Positions 32,104 to 42,510 are shown, counted from the stretch's first letter. The stretch: 64,000 bases of DNA from Pirellulaceae bacterium (GCA_020852965.1 JADYZV010000123.1:1-64000); one strand, 5' to 3'. Translations and numbers: made by a program. Notes: generated by a model not told the origin, from the letters alone.

Positions 32104-32176
32104 GCCAGCGTAGCTCAGTTGGTAGAGCTGCTGATTTGTAATCAGCCGGTCGGGGGTTCGAGTCCCTCCGCTGGCT
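32104..32176 (+). tRNA. tRNA-Thr (TGT)
   Basis: Cloverleaf GCCAGCG...CGCTGGC, anticodon loop TTTGTAA, T-loop GTTCGAGTC. Confidence 0.95.
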
Positions 32177-32290
32177 CTTGGTGTTTGCTGGAACGGTTTT
32201 GCACGGGCTTCGCCTGCTGTAGAATTCAGTAAATACTTGGAGTTTCGGCCTGTCGAGTGAAACGTGTGGGAGTTGGAGGGGCCGGTTTCC

Positions 32291-32371
32291 GGGAGGTTGC
32301 CCGAGTGGTTAAAGGGGACGGACTGTAAATCCGTTACTTCGGTTACACAGGTTCGAATCCTGTACCTCCCA
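32291..32371 (+). tRNA. tRNA-Tyr (GTA)
   Basis: Class II tRNA GGGAGGT...ACCTCCC, anticodon loop CTGTAAA, extra arm, T-arm ACAGGTTCGAATCCTGT. Confidence 0.95.
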
Positions 32372-32576
32372 TTGGCGAACCGTAGCCCAAGTGGCAAACT
32401 GTAGGGAATTGTCGACCTGACCTTGCGACCAACTGAGGTGCTTTGGCCGTGCTGAGTGAACCATTCAGCCTGGCTGGGGTCTCTCATGCGGACTGCCGGC
32501 CGGGCTGATAGTCGCCATCAATCGACTGAGTTCTAGCTTTGGCAGCAGCCGGGGATAGGAAGCAGGCGAATGGGAA

Positions 32577-32647
32577 GCGGGTGTAGCTCAATGGTAGAGC
32601 AGCAGCCTTCCAAGCTGAATACGAGGGTTCGATTCGCGTCACCCGCT
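32577..32647 (+). tRNA. tRNA-Gly (TCC) with an imperfect T-stem
   Basis: Acceptor GCGGGTG/CACCCGC, anticodon loop CTTCCAA, T-arm GAGGG-TTCGATT-CGCGT. Confidence 0.9.
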
Positions 32648-32673
32648 CTCGAGGTACCCAAAAGAACTCGGAG

Positions 32674-32746
<73 letters not shown>

Positions 32747-32876
32747 CTTGCTCGGAGACTTGCAGGATTGTCGAGCGAGGTGCCATGCGGCATAGGTTTT
32801 GTTTTAGTCCTGGTCACAACGCGGGCACAGCGCCTGCGTGATTCACTCAGTTTTTCGTTGTTAGGTGTAGCGAACA

Positions 32877-34073
32877 ATGGCCAAAGAGCAGTTCAAACGT
32901 ACAAAGCCGCACTGTAATGTCGGCACTATCGGTCACATTGACCACGGCAAGACAACCACCACGGGGGCTCTGCTTGCCGTGCAAGCAGCCAAGGGTCTGG
33001 CGAAGGCGAAAGCCTACTCAGACATCGCCAAGGGTGGGACCGTCCGCGACTCCACCAAGACGGTAACCATCGCCGTATCGCACGTAGAATACGAGACCGA
33101 GAATCGTCACTACGCGCACATCGACTGCCCTGGCCACGCCGATTTTATCAAGAACATGATCACCGGTGCTGCCCAGATGGACGGTGCGATTTTGGTGGTC
33201 AGCGCGGCAGACGGTCCAATGCCGCAAACCAAGGAGCACGTGCTACTGGCTCGCCAAGTTGGTGTGCCTGCGATCGTGGTCTTCCTCAACAAGTGCGACC
33301 TGGTCGATGACCCTGAGTTGCTCGAGTTGGTCGAGTTGGAAATCCGCGAGCTGTTGAGCAAGAACGATTTCCCTGGCGACGACATTCCGATCGTCAAGGG
33401 CAATGCACTGGCCGCTTATAATAACCCAGCCGATCCCGAAGCTAGCAAGTGCATCACCGAGCTGCTCGAAGCGGTCGACAGCTACGTCCCGCAACCTGAT
33501 CGCGAAGAAGACAAGCCATTCTTGATGGCTATCGAAGACGTGTTCAGCATCGAAGGCCGCGGTACCGTGGCTACGGGTCGAGTCGAGCGTGGCCTGATCA
33601 AGGTCGGCGAAGAAGTTGAGCTGATCGGCTTGAAGGACCTGCCTACCAAGACCATCGTCACCGGTGTGGAAATGTTCCGCAAGGAAATGACGGAAGGTCG
33701 CGCTGGTGACAACGTCGGCTGCTTGCTGCGTGGCATGAAACGCGACGACATCGAGCGTGGTCAAGTGCTTGCTAAGCCAGGCTCGATCACTCCGCACAAG
33801 AAGTTCGAAGCCGAAATCTATTGCTTGAGCAAAGACGAAGGTGGTCGTCACACGCCATTCTTCAGCGGCTATCGCCCTCAGTTCTACTTCCGTACTACGG
33901 ACGTTACCGGCTCGGCCAATTTGATCGGTGCAGAAATGTGCATGCCTGGCGACAACGTCAAGATCGAAGTCGAACTGCAAAAGAAGATCGCCATGGATGA
34001 CGGTGTCCGCTTCGCTATCCGCGAAGGCGGCAAGACGGTCGGATCGGGCGTTGTCACCAAGATCGTCGAGTAA
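32877..34073 (+). CDS. tuf: Elongation factor Tu
   Basis: [53 protein letters not shown]. Confidence 0.98.
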   Translation: MAKEQFKRTKPHCNVGTIGHIDHGKTTTTGALLAVQAAKGLAKAKAYSDIAKGGTVRDSTKTVTIAVSHVEYETENRHYAHIDCPGHADFIKNMITGAAQMDGAILVVSAADGPMPQTKEHVLLARQVGVPAIVVFLNKCDLVDDPELLELVELEIRELLSKNDFPGDDIPIVKGNALAAYNNPADPEASKCITELLEAVDSYVPQPDREEDKPFLMAIEDVFSIEGRGTVATGRVERGLIKVGEEVELIGLKDLPTKTIVTGVEMFRKEMTEGRAGDNVGCLLRGMKRDDIERGQVLAKPGSITPHKKFEAEIYCLSKDEGGRHTPFFSGYRPQFYFRTTDVTGSANLIGAEMCMPGDNVKIEVELQKKIAMDDGVRFAIREGGKTVGSGVVTKIVE

Positions 34074-34222
34074 TGTGGCCCGACGCTCCGCGTCGGATTC
34101 CAAACTGAACTGTGGCCCGACGCTCCGCGTCGGATGTCAGACTGAACTGTGGCCCGATGCTCCGCGTCGGATGTCAAGCTACGATTTTGAATATGGCCCA
34201 GCGCTAGGCGTCGGGCCAGCCC
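34072..34222. repeat. Four tandem copies of the TGTGGCCCGACGCTCCGCGTCGGAT palindrome
   Basis: Copies starting at about 34074, 34111, 34149 and 34192 (last diverged); first overlaps the tuf stop codon. Confidence 0.92.
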
Positions 34223-34243
34223 GAGGAAATGAGATCGACTGTT

Positions 34244-34316
34244 AGGGGTGTAGCTCAATTGGCAGAGCACTGGTTTCCAAAACCAGCGGTTGCGGGTTCA
34301 AGTCCCTCCGCCCCTG
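34244..34316 (+). tRNA. tRNA-Trp (CCA)
   Basis: AGGGGTG...CGCCCCT, anticodon loop TTCCAAA. Confidence 0.95.
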
Positions 34317-34375
34317 CTTGAGCGAAAGCTAACAACGATTCGGTAACTAGAGTCGGTAAATGGACTGATTAGCCA

Positions 34376-34822
34376 ATGAGTGTAAGGCAAAACGCAATGA
34401 CGTCGCGATCGTGGGTGCAAGAACTATTTGCATCTGGGTTGTATAAACGCAACCAAGGCAAAATGGTCCGGCAGATAACCGCCATATCCATATTCTTGGT
34501 GGCGGTTGTATCAGCTTGGCGAGCGCACGCGCTGTTCATCGCGCCGACGGTTGGCGATGGCAATCGGGTAATTGGCTATTTAATTGCCTTAATCCTAGGT
34601 GGTGTGGGCTGTTGGATCGGCTTTCGTTTGGTAAACTGGCCCACGTTCGCTGATTTTTTGATTTCGGTAGAAGCCGAGTTGAATAAAGTGTCTTGGCCGA
34701 CTCAGCGCGAGTTGGTGCGAGCCTCGATTGTGGTGATCTTTACGATCTTGCTACTGTCAGCGATATTGTTTGGTTACGATGCACTGTGGAAATTCCTGTT
34801 TGCCATGATGGGTATAGCCTGA
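34376..34822 (+). CDS. secE: Preprotein translocase subunit SecE
   Basis: C-terminal FADFLISVEAELNKVSWPTQRELVRASIVVIFTILLLSAILFGYDALW; position between tRNA-Trp and nusG. Confidence 0.92.
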   Translation: MSVRQNAMTSRSWVQELFASGLYKRNQGKMVRQITAISIFLVAVVSAWRAHALFIAPTVGDGNRVIGYLIALILGGVGCWIGFRLVNWPTFADFLISVEAELNKVSWPTQRELVRASIVVIFTILLLSAILFGYDALWKFLFAMMGIA

Positions 34823-35049
34823 GATCGTGGGCACAATCCGTTGTGCGGTATTCAAAAACATGGTGACTTTGAGAAATCTAGTTGCGGCACACTTCGTGCG
34901 AGGCTAGTTTGTGGGTTGGAAGCGATTGGTTTGCTCCCAGCCGTCATGATGACTTTTTAAATTAGAAAATCTTCCTAGCCAGGAGATGGCAGTGACGGTC
35001 CCAGGGTATGGGGTGCGGTCACGATCGTTTGTACTGGCGGGGGTGCCAA

Positions 35050-35640
35050 GTGAGTGAAAAAAAAGAGATAGACGATTCGCCAACTGCGGGTGCTGCTGCC
35101 GGTATGGACTGGTACATCATCAAGGTGGCTTTCAATCGTGAAGACGGTATTCGCGATGCGTTGCACAAACGCATCAAGATGGCCGGCTTAGAAGAGCACT
35201 TCGGTGAGATCTTAGTACCCACCGAAGATGTCGTCACTTACAATCGCAATGGTACTCGCCGCGTTGTCAAGCGCAAGCTCTACCCAGGTTATCTGATGGC
35301 CTACATGACCATCAACGATGACTCTTGGTTCTTGGTTAGGGAAACGCCTGGAGTGGGTGACTTCACCGGCTCGGGTGGCAAACCGACACCGATGCTTCCC
35401 GAAGATGTCGAGAAGATCGTGAAGAAGCCCGTCTTGGACGATGAAGACGAACCCGCCATGAAAACGGCCATTCCGTTTCGCCCTGGTGATCGCGTTCGCG
35501 TCAAGGAAGGGAACTTCCAGAACCTTGAAGGCGAAGTGGAGAAGGTTGATGAGTCCAATGGCCGCGTGACGGTCATCATCAGCATCTTCGGTCGCAGTAC
35601 CCCCGTGGAGATCGATCACTGGCAAATCGAAGAGATTTAG
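35050..35640 (+). CDS. nusG: Transcription termination/antitermination factor NusG
   Basis: WYIIKVAFNREDGIRDAL, LYPGYLMAYM, FRPGDRVRVKEGNFQNLEGEVEKVDESNGRVTVIISIFGRSTPVEI (KOW). GTG start assumed. Confidence 0.94.
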   Translation: MSEKKEIDDSPTAGAAAGMDWYIIKVAFNREDGIRDALHKRIKMAGLEEHFGEILVPTEDVVTYNRNGTRRVVKRKLYPGYLMAYMTINDDSWFLVRETPGVGDFTGSGGKPTPMLPEDVEKIVKKPVLDDEDEPAMKTAIPFRPGDRVRVKEGNFQNLEGEVEKVDESNGRVTVIISIFGRSTPVEIDHWQIEEI

Positions 35641-35823
35641 CCTGCCGACCGCCTCCGCTCCCCAACGCAAGCGGAACTTGACCAGAGAGTTCCAGTCAGT
35701 CTTCGAGCCTCTGACGATTTTTCCGCTGCGTGCCAACATTCATCAAATCAATTCCGCCGCACAGTTCGCTTGCGAATGGCGGCGGAAACCTGAGAGCAAA
35801 ACTAGCGCTGGAGAATAAAGCCA

Positions 35824-36249
35824 ATGGCGAAACAAGTCGTCGGACAAGCCAAATTTCAGGTACCCGGTGGTGCTGCCACACCGGCGCCACCTGTCGGTAC
35901 GTCCCTGGGTAAATTTGGTATCAACTTGGGGCAATTCGTCTCCCAGTTCAACGAGCGCACCAAGGAGTACAACGGGACCCCCATCCCAGTTGTCGTCACG
36001 GTCTTCAATGATCGAACCTTCGAGTTCGTGACCAAGAGCCCACCAGCGGCCGCGCTGTTGAAGCAGGCAGCCGGTGTCGCGAGCGGGTCGGGCGAGCCAA
36101 ATAAGAAGAAGGTCGGCAAAGTCACCAAGGCGCAGATCGTTGACATCTGCAACAAAAAGATGGCCGACTTAAACGCGCGGGATCTCGAACACGCCACGCG
36201 CATGATTGAAGGTACTGCCCGCAGTATGGGCTTGGAGGTAGAAGGTTAA
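35824..36249 (+). CDS. rplK: 50S ribosomal protein L11
   Basis: [38 protein letters not shown]. Confidence 0.97.
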   Translation: MAKQVVGQAKFQVPGGAATPAPPVGTSLGKFGINLGQFVSQFNERTKEYNGTPIPVVVTVFNDRTFEFVTKSPPAAALLKQAAGVASGSGEPNKKKVGKVTKAQIVDICNKKMADLNARDLEHATRMIEGTARSMGLEVEG

Positions 36250-36252
36250 ATC

Positions 36253-36936
36253 ATGGTGAAATTGAGCAAAGCAATGAAGGCGATGAACGCCAAGACGCCT
36301 GAGACCAAAGCTCCGATGCCCTTGGCACAGGCGATTGAAATCCTCAAGGGTTTCCCTGCTCGTAAGTTCGACCAAAGCGTAGAGATCCACATGCACTTGG
36401 GTATCGACCCCGCGCAGGCTGACCAGTTGGTCCGCGGCTCGGTGGTTCTACCCAACGGCATTGGCAAAACGCAACGCATCGTAGTCTTCGCCAAGGGCGA
36501 CCTGGCCGCTGCGGCACAAGCTGCGGGTGCGGACGAGGTTGGCCAAGAGGACTTGGCCAAGAGAATCAAGGACGGTTGGACCGACTTCGACGTGTGCATC
36601 GCCACGCCCGACATGATGGGTTTGGTTGGCCCGTTGGGTAAGGTCCTTGGGCCGCGAGGTCTAATGCCTTCTCCGCGAGCGGGAACGGTTACCATGGACG
36701 TGACTCGCGTCGTGCAAGAGTACAAAGCGGGTAAAGTCGAATTTCGTAACGACAAAGGCTCCAACCTGCATGCCATCGTCGGCAAGCTTAGCTTTGATGC
36801 GCAAAAGCTGATCGAAAACATCGAAGCCTTCATGGCATATGTCAACAGCTTGAAGCCTCAAGCTTGTAAGGGCACCTACATCAAGAGTATCGCCATTTGT
36901 GCCACCATGTCCCCCAGTGTCCGCGTAGCCGCCTAA
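36253..36936 (+). CDS. rplA: 50S ribosomal protein L1
   Basis: [41 protein letters not shown]. Confidence 0.97.
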   Translation: MVKLSKAMKAMNAKTPETKAPMPLAQAIEILKGFPARKFDQSVEIHMHLGIDPAQADQLVRGSVVLPNGIGKTQRIVVFAKGDLAAAAQAAGADEVGQEDLAKRIKDGWTDFDVCIATPDMMGLVGPLGKVLGPRGLMPSPRAGTVTMDVTRVVQEYKAGKVEFRNDKGSNLHAIVGKLSFDAQKLIENIEAFMAYVNSLKPQACKGTYIKSIAICATMSPSVRVAA

Positions 36937-36952
36937 TCGGGCAGAGTAAATT

Positions 36953-37483
36953 ATGAGTAAATACGTAAAGAACTTGATCGCCGACGAACTCAAAGGTCGG
37001 CTCGATGGTGTCAGTGATGCCATCATCGCCAATGTCATCGGCATGAATTCTGCAAAAACCTACGAAATCCGCAAGTTGATGCGGGAAAAAGGGGTGAGCA
37101 TGCTGGTGGTCAAACGCAGTTTGGCCGGGCGGGCTACTGCCGACAGCAGCCTCAATAGTCTGTTCGAAGGTAAGCAAGGCTCGATGGCCATCATTTGGGG
37201 GTGCGATGATTTCGTCAGCCTCTGCAAAGAGATCGCCACACTGGTCAAGAGCAATCAGTTCGCTAAGTTCGAGTTGCGTGGCGGAGTGATGGACGGCGAA
37301 GAATTGTCCGCCGAACAAGTCCTGGCGATCAGCAAGTGGCCCAACCGTGAAGAACAGATTGCACTGTTGGTAGGGCAAATCCTCAGCCCCGGTGCCAATC
37401 TGTCTGCTCAGTTGCTCGGCTCGGGTGCCAAGCTGGCTGGCCAAGTCAAAAAGTTGGTTGAAAATAAGGAGGGTGAAGCATAG
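36953..37483 (+). CDS. rplJ: 50S ribosomal protein L10
   Basis: L10 fold (LMREKGVSMLVVKRSLAGRA); located between rplA and rplL. Confidence 0.92.
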   Translation: MSKYVKNLIADELKGRLDGVSDAIIANVIGMNSAKTYEIRKLMREKGVSMLVVKRSLAGRATADSSLNSLFEGKQGSMAIIWGCDDFVSLCKEIATLVKSNQFAKFELRGGVMDGEELSAEQVLAISKWPNREEQIALLVGQILSPGANLSAQLLGSGAKLAGQVKKLVENKEGEA

Positions 37484-37502
37484 GCAGAACTCTCCGCTGG
37501 CA

Positions 37503-37537
37503 CTGGCCGTCCACCACGGACAGCCACGAGCGGCCAG
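37503..37537 (+). promoter_or_regulatory. Candidate structured intercistronic element between rplJ and rplL
   Basis: CTGGCCG (37503-37509) pairs with CGGCCAG (37531-37537), enclosing GTCC/GGAC. Confidence 0.4.
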
Positions 37538-37617
37538 CCTTTGTTTAACGTTCGAGTACACCAGTTAGATTTCCAGAAAAATAAGTTTCAACTTCCGTAA
37601 TAAAGGTTTAAGAAGAC

Positions 37618-38013
37618 ATGTCAGAAACAGCATTCGCAGATGACATCAAGCAACTAGGGGATTCGATTGTCGGTTTGACGCTCAAGCAGGCCAAAGACCT
37701 GAGCGACTACCTCAAGGAAGAGCACGGCATCGAAGCCGCTTCCGGTGGCGGAATGATGATGATGGCCGCTGCTGAAGGTGGTCCTGCAGTAGAAGCCGAG
37801 CAAACCGAGTTCGACGTCGTTATGACTAGCTTTGGCGACGCCAAGCTAAACGTGGTGAAGATCGTCAAGAACCTCACCGGCGCTTCGTTGATGGACGCCA
37901 AGAAGTTGGTCGAAGCCGTGCCTGCCAAGATCAAGGAAGGCGTTTCCAAAGAGGACGCCGAGAAGGTCAAGAAGGAACTCGAAGAAGCCGGTGCTACCGT
38001 AGAACTCAAGTAG
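37618..38013 (+). CDS. rplL: 50S ribosomal protein L7/L12
   Basis: [71 protein letters not shown]. Confidence 0.98.
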   Translation: MSETAFADDIKQLGDSIVGLTLKQAKDLSDYLKEEHGIEAASGGGMMMMAAAEGGPAVEAEQTEFDVVMTSFGDAKLNVVKIVKNLTGASLMDAKKLVEAVPAKIKEGVSKEDAEKVKKELEEAGATVELK

Positions 38014-38058
38014 TTTTCGGCTTGTCGCGACCAGCGATTGGTCGACTCCCAAAATCAA

Positions 38059-38092
38059 AAAGCCCAGCACCAAAAACTGCTGGGCTTTTTTT
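38059..38092 (+). terminator. Rho-independent terminator after rplL
   Basis: AAAAGCCCAGCA ccaaaaac TGCTGGGCTTTTTTT. Confidence 0.93.
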
Positions 38093-38322
38093 ATCGTCGC
38101 TGACCGCTCCGCCGGTCAGTCGCTTTGGAGCTCAATTGCCATGCGCGTGCAAGCGAGTAGAGTTGGCAGTAGGCTGTTGACATCACTCCAGCGCGCTGAC
38201 GCGGTCAAACAGACCACATCGAGACATACCTTTTCCTCCGTGCTGGATGTCATTTGCTGGTTTCAGATATACGGCTATGTTATCCTATACGGTTGGTATC
38301 TTTCTATCGAACAAAGGTGACG

Positions 38323-41300
38323 ATGGCTATGGGTTCAGTTGGTCGCAAAAACTTGTGGTGTGCGCTAGTTGTAATTCTCTCGATCAGCAACGCCACGCTG
38401 CGGGCCGACGAGGCGTGGCGCGTGGGGGTGGGCAAGGTCGACATCACTCCCGAGGAGCCAGTTCGGCTCAGTGGCTATGCGGTGAGGGTCGAGTCCAGCG
38501 CGGGGGTTGCTGACCCTATCGCAGCTCGCGCGATGGTGATCTCTCCGGCCAACGCAAAAGATGACTCGCAATCGTTAGTCCTGGTTTCGATCGATGCCAT
38601 CGGTGTCAGTAGCGCCATGACCGTGGCCGTCTCGCATTGGCTTGAAGAACAATATGTGATTCCTCGGAGCCAATTGGCCATCAGTTCCACCCACTCGCAC
38701 TCCACACCACATCAAACTGGTTTGATAAAGAACCTCTTTCCGGTCCCGTCCACGGCAGAACAGGTGGCGGCCAGCGAGCGATATACAGAAAAACTTCATA
38801 AAGCGATCGAGCAAGCCATTGCTGCGGCCATGGAGTCGCGAACTGCCGCCCATCTATCGATTGGAAATGCCCAGGCGAATTTTGCCAAGAACCGTCGGCC
38901 GCAGGCTGATGGGCCTGTCGATCATCGCGTGCGGCTGTTGATCGCACGAGGCGACGATGGACTCGTGCGTGGCGCTGCCTTCATGTACGCCTGCCACTGT
39001 ACCACCCCCGGTAGTAACGCGGAAGTCAGCGGCGACTGGGCCGGTCTGTCTGCAGCTCGTTTGGAGCAATTGCACGCCGGGAGCGTGTGGTTGCCAATCA
39101 TCGGCTGCGGTGCCGACGCCAACCCCGAGCCTCGCGGTACATACGATATGGCCCAGCAACATGCCGCCGAATTGGTCAGCGCGATTGACGCAAAAATCGC
39201 TGAACCCCAGCAGTTCACACCGCTCGCCGAGTCAGCTTTTCCTGTGGCGCACTTTGGCTACGCGGGCTTAGCGCCTGAACAACCGTCGGCCGAATTGATC
39301 GAACAACGGCAGAACAGTGAGAACCCAATCGAGCGGTTTTGGGCTGCGAACATGTTGGAAACACTCAAGGAAATGGGGCGACTCCCCGAGACGTACCCCA
39401 TGCCGATTCATACATGGCAATTTGGTGACGCGCTGACGTGGGTTTTCCTAGGTGGCGAAGTCGTTGTCGACTATCAATTTCAATTGGAGAAGGAGCTCAC
39501 CGTCGGCCAAACCTGGGTGGCCGCCTACACGGACGATGTTTTTGCCTACGTAGCCAGCGAACGGATGCGAGCCGAGGGGGGCTACGAAGTGGATTCATCG
39601 ATGCTGTACTATTCGCAGCCCGGGCGTTGGCAAAGTGGTACACAGTCGCTTATCGTGCGCCGCGTGCGTGAAATCCTCGAAGATAGCTATAGCGAAGAAC
39701 GCCCGTTGAGCGCTCAACAAGCCATTGAAGCCACTCGCGCCTCGGAAGGCTATCGCGTCGATCTTGTTGCCGCCGAACCGCTAGTGAAAGACCCAATCAA
39801 CCTGGCCTTCGGTATCGACGGCCGCGTGTGGGTCGTAGAAATGTCCGACTACCCATTGGGCGTCGAAGGCGGGGGACACGTCAAATGGATGCGTGATCGA
39901 GATGGCGACGGGCAAGTCGATGAAATGAAGATTTTTGCCGAAGGCTTATCGTATCCGACCAGCGTCATGCCCTGGCGCGACGGAGCCTTGATCATCGCGG
40001 CACCTGATATTCTGTTCGCTCACGACGAGGATGGTGACGGTCAGGCGGATCGAATCGAACCCCTGCTGACTGGGATCGAAGAATCCAACCCACAACATCG
40101 GGCTAGCGGATTCGACATCGGGCTCGATGGTTGGCTGCACTTTGCAGTCGGCCACGGTACGAAAGAGCTGTTGAGCCATCGCAATGGAAAAACCTACGCA
40201 GTCGCCGGGCGCGATGCGGCCTGGAACCCTGACACCGGCGAGTTGCGGACGACCGCCGGCGAAACACAGTTCGTGCGTGGTCGAGATGCGTTTGGCAATT
40301 GGTTTGGCAATTCGAACAGTCTTCCCATGTACCAATTCGTGATCGACGACCGCTATTTGCAACACGCTTCGGTGGCGGGTGGACCTCGCCAGGATCTGCT
40401 GACCCCGGCGGTTGCACCACCGGTTTATCCACGCAGTCGCATCGTCGAACGCTTCAACGACTTGTTCGCCCTCAATCGCTTTACCAGTGCCTGCAGCGCT
40501 ATCGTCATTCGCGTTCCCGGCGTAAATCGTGACCCGGATCGGACTGAGGCGCTCGTCTGCGAGCCGGTGCACAACTTGGTGGCACGCATTGAGCTCAATC
40601 CCACGGGCAGCGTCTTCACCGCCGCGCACGAGCCCGATGCGGAACAGTTTGATTTTTTTACATCGATTGATCCTTGGTCCCGTCCCGTGCGCGCTATCAA
40701 CGCGCCCGACGGCACGGTATGGATCGTCGATATGGTGCGGCGCGTAATCGAACATCCGGAGTGGATCCCAACCGCGTGGCAAGAGCGACTCGACCTACGC
40801 AGCGGCTCGCAACTCGGTCGTATTTACCGCGTTTGCTATAGCGACTACCAGGCCGAGCCGATGAAGGCCCTGACAGATAACCGGCGAATACTCCAAGCGT
40901 TGGCAAGCGACAATGGTGCCAGACGCGATTTGGCGCTGCAAGCGCTGATTCAAGCGGATGAAGCCAGCGTAGCAACGCTCGAACCGACCGTGCGCGAGTT
41001 GGCCAACTCGCACGATCAAGCCGCCGCTGCGCGCGCGTCCGCCTTGGGTTGCCTATTGGCCAAGGCTTGGTTAACCCCGAATGATGTAGTCGCCACGCTC
41101 GCAAGCGACGACGCGCGCTTGGTACGTTTGGGCTTGACGCTGGCCGAACATTTTGCGGGCAAGCTAACTCCCGAGTTACAAAACGCTATCAACGATGTGG
41201 CCGCGCGCGACTTGGGATTAGCCGTCGATCTGCAGTGGGTGCTAACCGCCACACTGCTTGAAAACTTTGACGCAGCGCATGGGCTTAGTCAGATTGCGGC

Positions 41301-42510
41301 CCGATCGAGCGACGACCCATGGATTTTAAAGGCCTTCTCATTACTGCGCCAGCCGAAACAGGCTCTGGCGGTTACAGAACAACTGCTCGATCGTTGGCAC
41401 GCCGACCGGCCATTGTCACCCGAGGGCTTTGCAGCGGTCGAACAATGTGTGTCGAAGCTGTGGGGTGTGTGCAGTGTTCAAGATCGCGAGGCACTGGCCA
41501 CCGAGCGCCTACAAGCCATGTTGGATAAAGCCGGCAGTGGGTTTACCAATAGTCAGTTGCTGTTGTTATCGAGTCTGGCCAAAGACTCCCCAGCCTCGGA
41601 AGCCGATGCGATGGGTGAGCTCCTCAGTCGTGTCACCGATCGGATTATCGAGTTGATGCAAGCCGACAAGTTGAGCGAAGCCGAACAACTGACATTCGTC
41701 AATCTGCTGGGAAGTGGGCTGACCAGCAGCGACGATGAACTGAAGATGGCTACCGCCTTTTTGCAACCGGACAAGTCGCTGCAAGTTCGACGAACCACGA
41801 TCGAATCATTGCGTAGACTACGTGATGGCGAAGTGGGGCGAATGCTGTTGGCCCAGTGGCCCAGTCTCAATTCTTCGCTGCGCTCGTCGGCTGGTGCCAC
41901 GCTGCTGTCGCGACGCGAATGGGCCAAAGCGCTTGTCGAAGCGCTCGAAGGGGGCCAAGTTACCGCAAGCGAACTCGACCTGCCTACCCTGCAACACTTG
42001 AGCACCTACGGCGACCGAGAACTGCGTAATCGGTGTGTCGAGCTATTCGGTCAACCGACCGAACGCTCGCAAGTTGTTGCTGAGTATCTGGCAAGCCTGC
42101 CGTCGCCCGCCGCAACGCCCCTCGGGGAGAAATTGTTTACGGAGCACTGCGCCACGTGTCACCAATCCGTCGATGGGAAGCCGCAAATTGGACCTCCCTT
42201 AGAAAATCTCGGCCACTGGACTCTCGACCAATGGGTCAGTGCGATTCTAGATCCCAATAAGACGCTCGAGCCCAAGTATCGCCAGAGCACGATCTTGACG
42301 GAAGACGGAGAAGTCATCAGTGGTCTGGTACTCGAACGCAACGATCGTGAGTTATTGGTCGGAGTCAGCGATGGCAGCGTCAAGACCGTCCCGACGGCAT
42401 CCATTGCCGACGAAAAGAACGCGGGCACATCGCTGATGCCCGTCGGCTTTGAGCAGAAGCTCACTCCCGAGCAATTGTCCGAGTTGCTAGGTTTTCTGCG
42501 TAGCCGCTAG
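38323..42510 (+). CDS. Fusion: neutral/alkaline ceramidase-like domain + PVC-type dehydrogenase/beta-propeller + HEAT-like + C-terminal c-type heme domain
   Basis: VGKVDITPEEPVRLSGY, AISSTHSHSTPHQTG, then GYRVDLVAAEPLVKDPINLAFGIDGRVWVVEMSDYP, then CATCHQSVDGKPQIGPPLENL...DGEVISGLVLERND. Confidence 0.88.
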   Translation: MAMGSVGRKNLWCALVVILSISNATLRADEAWRVGVGKVDITPEEPVRLSGYAVRVESSAGVADPIAARAMVISPANAKDDSQSLVLVSIDAIGVSSAMTVAVSHWLEEQYVIPRSQLAISSTHSHSTPHQTGLIKNLFPVPSTAEQVAASERYTEKLHKAIEQAIAAAMESRTAAHLSIGNAQANFAKNRRPQADGPVDHRVRLLIARGDDGLVRGAAFMYACHCTTPGSNAEVSGDWAGLSAARLEQLHAGSVWLPIIGCGADANPEPRGTYDMAQQHAAELVSAIDAKIAEPQQFTPLAESAFPVAHFGYAGLAPEQPSAELIEQRQNSENPIERFWAANMLETLKEMGRLPETYPMPIHTWQFGDALTWVFLGGEVVVDYQFQLEKELTVGQTWVAAYTDDVFAYVASERMRAEGGYEVDSSMLYYSQPGRWQSGTQSLIVRRVREILEDSYSEERPLSAQQAIEATRASEGYRVDLVAAEPLVKDPINLAFGIDGRVWVVEMSDYPLGVEGGGHVKWMRDRDGDGQVDEMKIFAEGLSYPTSVMPWRDGALIIAAPDILFAHDEDGDGQADRIEPLLTGIEESNPQHRASGFDIGLDGWLHFAVGHGTKELLSHRNGKTYAVAGRDAAWNPDTGELRTTAGETQFVRGRDAFGNWFGNSNSLPMYQFVIDDRYLQHASVAGGPRQDLLTPAVAPPVYPRSRIVERFNDLFALNRFTSACSAIVIRVPGVNRDPDRTEALVCEPVHNLVARIELNPTGSVFTAAHEPDAEQFDFFTSIDPWSRPVRAINAPDGTVWIVDMVRRVIEHPEWIPTAWQERLDLRSGSQLGRIYRVCYSDYQAEPMKALTDNRRILQALASDNGARRDLALQALIQADEASVATLEPTVRELANSHDQAAAARASALGCLLAKAWLTPNDVVATLASDDARLVRLGLTLAEHFAGKLTPELQNAINDVAARDLGLAVDLQWVLTATLLENFDAAHGLSQIAARSSDDPWILKAFSLLRQPKQALAVTEQLLDRWHADRPLSPEGFAAVEQCVSKLWGVCSVQDREALATERLQAMLDKAGSGFTNSQLLLLSSLAKDSPASEADAMGELLSRVTDRIIELMQADKLSEAEQLTFVNLLGSGLTSSDDELKMATAFLQPDKSLQVRRTTIESLRRLRDGEVGRMLLAQWPSLNSSLRSSAGATLLSRREWAKALVEALEGGQVTASELDLPTLQHLSTYGDRELRNRCVELFGQPTERSQVVAEYLASLPSPAATPLGEKLFTEHCATCHQSVDGKPQIGPPLENLGHWTLDQWVSAILDPNKTLEPKYRQSTILTEDGEVISGLVLERNDRELLVGVSDGSVKTVPTASIADEKNAGTSLMPVGFEQKLTPEQLSELLGFLRSR

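Noticed and set aside
33243-34103. 286-aa minus-strand ORF opposite tuf
   Set aside because: Shadow ORF antisense to a highly conserved gene.
36881-37561. 226-aa minus-strand ORF opposite rplJ
   Set aside because: Antisense to rplJ with no recognisable domain.
39946-40782. 278-aa minus-strand ORF opposite the ceramidase/PVC fusion
   Set aside because: Antisense shadow ORF; the sense frame has clear domain motifs.
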